Positions 44,785 through 50,689 of a DNA stretch of 50,689 bases are shown here, piece after piece. Both the position numbers and the translations under genes were made by a program. Position 1 is the first letter of the stretch. Every line of letters starts with the position of its first letter. The DNA is from Porticoccaceae bacterium (GTDB lineage: Bacteria > Pseudomonadota > Gammaproteobacteria > Pseudomonadales > Porticoccaceae), in NCBI GenBank assembly GCA_002710745.1, contig PALW01000062.1, positions 1 to 50,689 on the forward strand, read 5' to 3'. The notes beneath the pieces were generated by a model, which was not told the DNA's origin, made no database searches, and saw nothing but the letters and a program-made list of their open reading frames with translations.

Positions 44785-46419
44785 ATGAGGAAGCTTTTTC
44801 TTATATTTAATACCCTACGATACCTAAAGTGGCAGCAAATCTACTTCAGGTTAGTGCGGAGATTAATTAAACCAAAAGTCATCGAAATTTTTCAAGGGCC
44901 AAAGCCTAAGCGTTCAAAAACATGGGAACATCTGCCGCTTTATAGCAACAAAATTGATAGTCAATTAGAGGCATGTTTTTTAAATCATACTAAGAAACTT
45001 GATTTGCCAGCAGACTGGAACAACGAATCTCCAAGTAAACTCTGGGTTTATAACTTACATTACTTTGAAGATCTTCTTTCCAATAATGCTAAAGAAAAGC
45101 ACAATTCCCATTTTCAGTTATTAAATAGTTGGGTTGATCAAAACCCAGTTGGATATGGTAATGGTTGGGAGCCCTATCCGACATCTTTGCGTATTGTAAA
45201 TATCCTAAAAGCTTGGCTTGGTGGGCTAAAATTAGATGCAAAACTGTTAAGTAGCGTTTTCACTCAGGCGAGTTTTCTATCAAGTGACCTTGAAAGGCAT
45301 TTATTAGGTAACCATTATTTTGTTAATTTAAAAGCGTTGTTATTTGCCGGTGTGATTTTTGAGAATATTCGCTGGATGAGCATTGCTGAAAGGGGTTTAC
45401 TTACTGAAATTCCGGAACAGATTCTTGAGGATGGTGCCAATTTCGAACTTAGTCCAATGTATCATTCGTTGATACTTTTGGATATGCTGGATATGTTCAA
45501 CCTAAGTAGGGCTTATCCGACTAAGCTATCAAATCAGTTAGCATCTCTATTAGAAAAGTATATCCCTAAAATGCTGACATTTTTGGAGGCAATGGCTCAT
45601 CTTGATGGAGGTGTATCTTTCTTTAATGATTCAGCGGACGGAATTGCCCCAACAAAAGCAAAGATTGAAAGCTATGCTGAAAAACTGGGGTTTGAAATTA
45701 GTCCTCATGATTCTAATAGACCTCAAATTATTGATAACCCTAACAGTGGTTATATTTGCGCTATAGCAGCTGAGAACAAACTGATATTTGACGCATCACC
45801 AGTTGGGCCTGATTATATTCCAGGCCACGCCCACGCAGACACATTATCTTTTGAGTTATCCATTGGTGCTCAGCGAGTGTTTGTGAATTCGGGCACCTCT
45901 GAATATGGCTTGAGCCCAAAGCGGCTTTTTCAGCGAAAAACAGCTTCACATAATACAGTTGAAGTAGATGGTAAAGATTCCTCGCAGGTATGGGGTGGCT
46001 TTAGAGTTGCCAATCGAGCAGAGATAATTTCCAAGCATACCGAACTAAAACATGATCATAGTATTGAGTTACTTGCTGCTCATAATGGTTATAAGTCACT
46101 ATTCGGTGGATGCATTCATGCGCGTAAATTAACTTTTAGTGAAAATAGTCTTATTGTTTCCGATTCGCTAGAAAGAACATTTAAGTATGCAAAATCACGT
46201 TTTTATTTTCACCCTGACTTGGTCATAAGCCTAGAAGACAATTTATTGAGAATTGAAGGTACAGAATTTACTTTGCATAGTGATCTAACAGGCAAGGTAG
46301 CTTCACTTGTCGACTCCTTTTGGTATCCTGAGTTTGGGGTAGAAATGCTCAACAAAATGCTAGAGTTACAGTTTGAGCAACCTCAGCTAGATATTGTGTT
46401 TAAATGGTCTAAACACTGA
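44785..46419 (+). CDS. Heparinase II/III-family protein (polysaccharide lyase-like)
   Basis: From ATG 44785 the protein has 544 residues. An alpha/alpha-toroid-like N-terminal half (WVYNLHYFEDL; WEPYPTSLRIVNILKAWL; GNHYFVNLKALLFAG; GANFELSPMYHSL) is followed by the heparinase II/III domain with GHAHADTLSFELS and RKTASHNTVEVDGKDSSQ. The N-terminus TLRYLKWQQIYFRL is the family's usual opening, which favours ATG 44785 over TTG 44761. No clear signal peptide is seen. Lyases in biosynthetic clusters may trim, release or edit the uronic-acid-containing chain. Confidence 0.85.
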   Translation: MRKLFLIFNTLRYLKWQQIYFRLVRRLIKPKVIEIFQGPKPKRSKTWEHLPLYSNKIDSQLEACFLNHTKKLDLPADWNNESPSKLWVYNLHYFEDLLSNNAKEKHNSHFQLLNSWVDQNPVGYGNGWEPYPTSLRIVNILKAWLGGLKLDAKLLSSVFTQASFLSSDLERHLLGNHYFVNLKALLFAGVIFENIRWMSIAERGLLTEIPEQILEDGANFELSPMYHSLILLDMLDMFNLSRAYPTKLSNQLASLLEKYIPKMLTFLEAMAHLDGGVSFFNDSADGIAPTKAKIESYAEKLGFEISPHDSNRPQIIDNPNSGYICAIAAENKLIFDASPVGPDYIPGHAHADTLSFELSIGAQRVFVNSGTSEYGLSPKRLFQRKTASHNTVEVDGKDSSQVWGGFRVANRAEIISKHTELKHDHSIELLAAHNGYKSLFGGCIHARKLTFSENSLIVSDSLERTFKYAKSRFYFHPDLVISLEDNLLRIEGTEFTLHSDLTGKVASLVDSFWYPEFGVEMLNKMLELQFEQPQLDIVFKWSKH

Positions 46420-46421
46420 AT

Positions 46422-47645
46422 ATGCATATACTTTTCTTAACCGATAATTTTCCTCCCGAAGGAAATGCTCCAGCAACGCGAACTTTTGAGCATGCCCGTG
46501 AGTGGGTGGATAAGGGGTACAAAGTTACAGTAATTACCTGTGCGCCAAATTTTCCAGAAGGAAAAGTGTTTGAAGGTTACAAAAATAGATGGTTGTCAAA
46601 GTGCAAAATAGACGGAATTAATGTTTGGCGGGTAAAAACCTATGTCACTGCCAATGAAGCATTTTTAAAGCGAACAATTGATTTTGTTTCCTTCATGCTA
46701 TCTAGCCTGTTTTTTGGCTTGTTTACCCTAAAGGTCGATGTTGTAATTGGGACTTCTCCTCAGTTTTTTACGGTTATCTCAGCTTGGACTCTGGCGAAAT
46801 TAAAACGAGTTCCATTCGTTTTTGAATTGCGTGATATATGGCCTGCTTCTATAACCGCTGTTGGCGCAATGAGAGGTAGTTGGATAATCAATATCCTTGA
46901 GAAGCTAGAACTATTTTTGTATCGCCAAGCTGATTTGATTGTATCTGTAACTCATAGCTTTAAACCAGAACTTCAAAATCGAGGGGTGTCAGCCGATAAG
47001 ATCAAGGTCGTCCTCAATGGTGTGGATTTAGAAAGATATAACCCCTTGCTGGAAAAAGATGAAAGTCTTGCGAATAAGTATGGGTTAAATAATAAATTTG
47101 TTATCGGATATATAGGCACCCACGGCTTAGCTCATGCACTAGAAAACGTAATTGAAGCAGCTGAGCTGATTACAAAAGAAGATAATATAAGAATTATATT
47201 TGTTGGCGGAGGAGCGGATCGGGCAAGACTAGAAAAAATAGTTCGTGAGCGTGGCTTAGAAAACATAGTTATGATACCTCGTCAGCCAAAGGATCAAATG
47301 CGACAAGTTTGGAGCTTGTGCGATATTTCTTTAGTACATTTGAAAGACTCACCTCTTTTTAAAACTGTGATCCCTTCTAAAATATTTGAGTCAATGGCAA
47401 TGGGTTTACCTATCCTCATGGCCGTGCCCATCGGGGAAGCTACAGATATTATAGAGGAGTATAAGGCTGGAATTAACGTTTCACCCAGCTGTCCAAAAGA
47501 GCTAAGTGAGAAATTTTTGGCACTAGCAAAGGATAAAGAGTTAGTTAGAGCACTTTCTTATCAGAGTTTAAATGCTGCTCGAAATTTCGATCGAAAAAAA
47601 ATGGCATTAGAGATGCTTAAGCATATAGAGGAAGTAGTAAGTTGA
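46422..47645 (+). CDS. WbuB-like glycosyltransferase family 4
   Basis: The 407-residue GT4 enzyme opens with ILFLTDNFPPEGNAPATRTFEHA and has a central VIGTSPQFFTVISAW, FELRDIWPASI, VVLNGVDLERYNP, and IFESMAMGLPILMAVPIGEA. These segments match the WbuB group of O-antigen transferases, some of which use UDP-FucNAc-type donors. Here UDP-ManNAcA or another amino-uronic donor made by neighbouring genes is possible. ATG 46422 lies two bases after the heparinase stop, and the gene overlaps wecB by four bases. Confidence 0.88.
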   Translation: MHILFLTDNFPPEGNAPATRTFEHAREWVDKGYKVTVITCAPNFPEGKVFEGYKNRWLSKCKIDGINVWRVKTYVTANEAFLKRTIDFVSFMLSSLFFGLFTLKVDVVIGTSPQFFTVISAWTLAKLKRVPFVFELRDIWPASITAVGAMRGSWIINILEKLELFLYRQADLIVSVTHSFKPELQNRGVSADKIKVVLNGVDLERYNPLLEKDESLANKYGLNNKFVIGYIGTHGLAHALENVIEAAELITKEDNIRIIFVGGGADRARLEKIVRERGLENIVMIPRQPKDQMRQVWSLCDISLVHLKDSPLFKTVIPSKIFESMAMGLPILMAVPIGEATDIIEEYKAGINVSPSCPKELSEKFLALAKDKELVRALSYQSLNAARNFDRKKMALEMLKHIEEVVS

Positions 47646-48775
47646 AAAAAGTAATGGTGGTTTTTGGTACACGGCCTGAAGCGATAAAAATGGCCCCTTT
47701 ATGCCATAGATTGCGAGAACAAAAAGATATTGAAACTATTATCTGTGTTACTGCACAGCACAGAGAGATGTTGGATCAAGTGCTCAGTATCTTTGAGTTG
47801 ACCCCCGATATTGATTTAAATGTGATGAAGAAAGGTCAGGATCTTTACGATGTGACCTCAAATATATTGCTCAAGATGCGCGACACTTTAAAAGAAGAAA
47901 AGCCAGATATAGTAATAGTGCATGGAGATACGACAACCACATTTGCGACATCTCTGGCATGTTTCTATATGGGCGTTAAGGTAGGACATGTTGAAGCGGG
48001 GCTTCGGACTCATGATATACACGCTCCTTTTCCTGAGGAATATAACCGGCTAAGCACGGGAATAATCGCCGATTATCATTTTGCACCAACTGATTTGAGC
48101 CAAAAAAATTTACTTGCAGAGGGTAAAAATAAAGAGAGCATTATTGTTACCGGGAATACTGTCATCGATGCTCTTCATCTGGTCTTAAAAACAGTAGATG
48201 CCGATAAGAATAAATCAAAGGATATAACTCTTCGGCTGAACGAGCGCTTATCCTTTGATTGGAAAGCCACTCGCTTTGTTTTGATAACTGGCCATAGAAG
48301 AGAAAATTTTGGTCAAGGTTTTCTTGATATTTGCGAGGCAATAAAAGAGCTGGCTATAAAGAATCCAGATACTCACTTTGTGTACCCTTTGCATCTTAAC
48401 CCCAATGTGCAAAAACCAGTTAACGAAATTCTATTAGGAATAGACAACGTTTGGTTGATTGAGCCACTTGAGTACGAGGATTTTGTTTACTTGTTAAAAC
48501 AGTCGTATCTGGTACTGACAGACTCTGGTGGTATCCAAGAGGAAGCGCCAAGTTTGGGTAAGCCAGTGCTGGTAATGCGGGAATTAACGGAGCGTCCAGA
48601 GGCGGTGGAGGCTGGAACAGTAAAGCTCGTCGGCGCTTCCAGAGAGAATATTATATTTAATATTGATCTTTTATTAAATGATGAAGCTCTGTATAAAACA
48701 ATGTCGCGAGCCCATAATCCTTATGGTGATGGTAAAGCTTGTGATCGTATAGTTGAATATATTAAGGGAAGTTGA
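47642..48775 (+). CDS. wecB: UDP-N-acetylglucosamine 2-epimerase (non-hydrolysing)
   Basis: The 377-residue protein has VVFGTRPEAIKMAPL, TAQHREMLDQVL, VHGDTTTTFA, VGHVEAGLRTHD and ITGHRRENFGQGF, then LTDSGGIQEEAPSLGKP. The length and motifs match non-hydrolysing WecB and not the hydrolysing NeuC/LegG type, giving UDP-ManNAc from UDP-GlcNAc. TTG 47642 is chosen because GAGGAAG sits seven bases upstream; ATG 47654 would lack this spacing. wecC follows at once. Confidence 0.93.
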   Translation: MKKVMVVFGTRPEAIKMAPLCHRLREQKDIETIICVTAQHREMLDQVLSIFELTPDIDLNVMKKGQDLYDVTSNILLKMRDTLKEEKPDIVIVHGDTTTTFATSLACFYMGVKVGHVEAGLRTHDIHAPFPEEYNRLSTGIIADYHFAPTDLSQKNLLAEGKNKESIIVTGNTVIDALHLVLKTVDADKNKSKDITLRLNERLSFDWKATRFVLITGHRRENFGQGFLDICEAIKELAIKNPDTHFVYPLHLNPNVQKPVNEILLGIDNVWLIEPLEYEDFVYLLKQSYLVLTDSGGIQEEAPSLGKPVLVMRELTERPEAVEAGTVKLVGASRENIIFNIDLLLNDEALYKTMSRAHNPYGDGKACDRIVEYIKGS

Positions 48776-49990
48776 ATGGTTTATAGGAAGAAAAGTGTTT
48801 CGGTGATCGGGCTTGGATATATTGGCCTGCCAACCGCTGCATTGCTTGCCTCTAAGGGTTATATGGTTAAAGGTATGGATATCAACGAACATGCGGTTGA
48901 AACAATCAATAAGGGAGAGATTCATATCTTAGAGCCTGACCTGGATGCATATGTCCGGTCAGCGGTAGCAAACGGAAAGTTGAAGGCATACTCAGAGGTT
49001 CAAGCAGGCGACATTTATATCATCTGTGTACCCACCCCTTTTCATATCGATTCTGAGCTTCCTAAACCAAATGTTGATTACGTGAGTGAAGCCGCCGAGA
49101 GCATAAGCCCTCACGTGAAAGGTGGGGATATAGTGATTCTAGAGTCAACTTCTCCTGTTGGAACCACTGAAATGGTAAGAGATGTTCTGCAGAAAAACGG
49201 AGTAGATACATCTGCCATTTTTGTCGCATACTGCCCTGAACGTGTTTTGCCCGGTAAGATAATGTCTGAATTGGTTGATAATGCCAGGGTTATTGGAGGG
49301 ATCAATAGCCAATCTACGGAGATTGTTGCAGCTTTCTACAGAACTTTTGTAAATGGGGAAATATTGGAAACCGAAGCCAAGACAGCGGAAATGTGCAAAT
49401 TAACTGAGAACAGCTTTAGAGATGTGAATATAGCTTTTGCCAATGAGTTATCGGTTCTGTGTGATAGTAATGGAGTCGATGTATGGGAGCTAATCAAGTT
49501 GGCAAATCATCATCCGCGTGTAAACATTCTACAGCCCGGTACGGGCGTAGGTGGTCACTGTATCGCAGTGGATCCTTGGTTCATCGTATCGCAAGATCTC
49601 GAGAATTCTCGGATTATCAAAACTGCCAGAGAAATTAATGACTCAAAACCAGATTGGGTTGTTGATAAGATCAAAGCAACGGCAGATTCAATGAGTACTA
49701 AGAAGGTTGTCTGCCTCGGCTTGGCATTTAAGCCTGATATTGATGATTTAAGAGAGTCTCCTGCAGTTAGAGTAGTTGAATCACTCGTGGAGCAGGGCTA
49801 TGATGTTTCTTGTGTTGAACCTAATATCAATGAGCATAAAAAATATAATTTAATTGATATTAAAAAAGCCATTGCTCAATTTGATGTTATAGCTTTGCTG
49901 GTCAAACATAAGGAGTTTACCTCTAATATGATATTGCCTGAGCTCGAGAGTAAAGGTACGCTAGATTTTTGTGGTACATTTTCAAAATAA
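48776..49990 (+). CDS. wecC: UDP-N-acetyl-D-mannosamine dehydrogenase
   Basis: The 404-residue UDP-sugar dehydrogenase has GLGYIGLPTAALLASKGY (12-29), CVPTPFHIDSELPKPNVDYV, YCPERVLPGKIMSEL, the catalytic Cys in GVGGHCIAVDPWF, and GLAFKPDIDDLRESPA, all WecC-type. It oxidises UDP-ManNAc to UDP-ManNAcA. The start directly abuts the wecB stop. It is the third UDP-sugar dehydrogenase in the window and the last intact gene of the locus. Confidence 0.94.
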   Translation: MVYRKKSVSVIGLGYIGLPTAALLASKGYMVKGMDINEHAVETINKGEIHILEPDLDAYVRSAVANGKLKAYSEVQAGDIYIICVPTPFHIDSELPKPNVDYVSEAAESISPHVKGGDIVILESTSPVGTTEMVRDVLQKNGVDTSAIFVAYCPERVLPGKIMSELVDNARVIGGINSQSTEIVAAFYRTFVNGEILETEAKTAEMCKLTENSFRDVNIAFANELSVLCDSNGVDVWELIKLANHHPRVNILQPGTGVGGHCIAVDPWFIVSQDLENSRIIKTAREINDSKPDWVVDKIKATADSMSTKKVVCLGLAFKPDIDDLRESPAVRVVESLVEQGYDVSCVEPNINEHKKYNLIDIKKAIAQFDVIALLVKHKEFTSNMILPELESKGTLDFCGTFSK

Positions 49991-49998
49991 ACGACGAA

Positions 49999-50460
49999 TT
50001 AGTAGACCCAATATCTTAAATATTTCATCGGTGAGTATGTCTGCCATCCGCCTTTGAGCATTATCTTTTCCAATCGTTCGCCTTATTCAAGTAGATCAAG
50101 TTCTGCCCCCATTCTAAATGAATGATCTCTGAACAGTTTTTCATCTGAGTCCTTTTGTAGTTCTTTTAATATTGAGCTTATATTTGCTGGGTGTAGATTT
50201 TCTCAAAATGCCCATGCCTATTACGATACCTATACCAGTCCGAGCCGGTCAATGAGTTTAGGTGCGATATGAATGTAAAGGTCCCGATCCCCATCTTTAG
50301 AGAGCTGTTCATCCCGTCGGGCAGTAAACCTGAATATGTGCTAGAGATAGCTGCTTTTTTTGCCAGCATGCAGAGACAGGAGCGTTGCAAGGGTGGGCCT
50401 GTGTCACGTCGCTCCGCAGACAGCCACGAGCTGATATGTTACCAGCGAAAAGGTACCACA
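49999..50460 (-). pseudogene. Decayed tyrosine recombinase/integrase remnant
   Basis: Reading the minus strand from the stop at 50001-49999 backwards, one frame encodes IMLKGGWQTYSPMKYLRYW, the usual C-terminal end with a candidate catalytic Tyr. An in-frame TAA (50085-50083) replaces what is probably a Gln codon. Before it comes HSFRMGAELDLL (His-x-x-Arg box at 50124-50113). Farther up, in a shifted frame, LVAVCGAT-stop-HRP near 50430-50395 looks like the box I Arg region. Frameshifts and stops in between show it is inactive. It covers most of the 605 bases between wecC and the tRNA, in which I found nothing else except a terminator. The assignment is from motif recognition only. Confidence 0.55.
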
Positions 50461-50557
50461 TGGTTATCCAGAGAGGTGCGGCAGGGTTTGATTAAAAAAG
50501 TAACAAAACGAAGCCAAAGCCAAATGATGACTCGCGATAAATACCTTTATCAGGCGC

Positions 50558-50590
50558 AAAAAAAGGCTGCACGTTGTGCAGCCTTTTTTT
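50558..50590. terminator. Bidirectional Rho-independent terminator
   Basis: GGCTGCAC (50565-50572) and GTGCAGCC (50576-50583) form a perfect 8-bp GC-rich stem with a GTT loop, flanked by seven A on one side and seven T on the other. Reading leftward it lies six bases beyond the tRNA-Asn 3' end and should terminate that transcript. Reading rightward it would stop transcription coming from the polysaccharide operon. Confidence 0.9.
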
Positions 50591-50595
50591 GTATT

Positions 50596-50671
50596 TGGCT
50601 CCGCCTGCTGGGCTCGAACCAGCGACCCAATGATTAACAGTCATTTGCTCTACCAACTGAGCTAAGGCGGA
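50596..50671 (-). tRNA. tRNA-Asn (anticodon GTT)
   Basis: On the minus strand a 76-base cloverleaf is complete, including an encoded CCA end. The acceptor stem is TCCGCCT paired with AGGCGGA, the D-arm runs from GCTC to GAGC, the anticodon stem is AATGA/TCATT around loop CTGTTAA (anticodon GTT), and the T-arm is GCTGG-TTCGAGC-CCAGC, with discriminator G. The nearby integrase remnant lies off its 3' end, the usual side for tRNA-targeted elements. Confidence 0.97.
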
Positions 50672-50689
50672 AAGAACGCGCATTTTAGC

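Noticed and set aside
47642..48775. Hydrolysing NeuC/LegG-type epimerase for the nonulosonate module
   Set aside because: Motifs and the direct coupling to wecC match the non-hydrolysing WecB of the UDP-ManNAcA route. It is also about 24 kb away from neuB.
50269..50637. A 122-residue + strand open frame covering the terminator and part of the tRNA
   Set aside because: It runs through the tRNA-Asn gene on the opposite strand and the intrinsic terminator, has no recognisable domain and no ribosome-binding site, and overlaps the integrase remnant.

Overview
The window is one long surface-polysaccharide (capsule, exopolysaccharide or O-antigen type) biosynthesis locus. Every confident protein gene is on the + strand, most are spaced for co-transcription, and many overlap by 1-8 bases. 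The YjbH-type outer-membrane protein, the SLBB-rich exporter, the small MarR-like EPS regulator, the RfaH/ops-like leader motif and the tRNA-Asn all fit a gammaproteobacterium. AT-rich coding and frequent TTG/GTG starts suggest a low-GC, probably marine lineage. I cannot name the genus.

Layout: (1) 1-324, the 3' end of a gene encoding a Pro-Thr/Gly-Thr-Thr repeat tail. (2) 386-7691, export and initiation: YjbH-like protein, lipoprotein, SLBB export protein, Wzz-like chain-length regulator and a WecA-like initiating phosphoglycosyltransferase. (3) 7692-7986, a leader with two hairpin plus GGTAGC units. (4) 7987-12961, EPS-associated regulator, PfkB sugar kinase, GalU, ManC and a GDP-mannose-dehydratase-like enzyme. 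(5) 12958-24106, a glycosyltransferase and then an unusual nonulosonic-acid (sialic-acid-like) module: NeuB, NeuD, a TIM-barrel isomerase, a CBS-aminotransferase fusion, NeuA, a WbpG/HisH/HisF-type amidine triad, an acyltransferase, a class III aminotransferase and an SDR. (6) 24214-28866, UDP-glucose dehydrogenase, UDP-glucuronate epimerase, Gmd and GDP-fucose synthase. (7) 28926-38314, assembly: ABC flippase, several glycosyltransferases including a fucosyltransferase, a candidate Wzy split by a T10 tract, and two methyltransferase-like proteins. (8) 38433-49990, amino-uronic acids: TviB/WbpO-like dehydrogenase, AsnB-like amidotransferase, two Gfo/Idh-type oxidoreductases, heparinase-like protein, WbuB-like transferase, WecB and WecC. 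(9) 49991-50671, a decayed tyrosine integrase beside a tRNA-Asn.

Together these genes could supply UDP-Glc, UDP-GlcA, UDP-GalA, GDP-Man, GDP-Fuc, UDP-ManNAcA, another UDP-HexNAcA and a CMP-nonulosonate carrying an amidine. The repeat unit would be started on undecaprenyl phosphate by the WecA-like enzyme, flipped by the ABC protein, polymerised under Wzz control and exported through the SLBB/YjbH system. The parts most likely to be new are the nonulosonate module, which lacks recognisable LegB/LegG, NeuC or PseB/PseG genes, the CBS-aminotransferase fusion, the double-hairpin ops-like leader, and the homopolymer that breaks the candidate polymerase.
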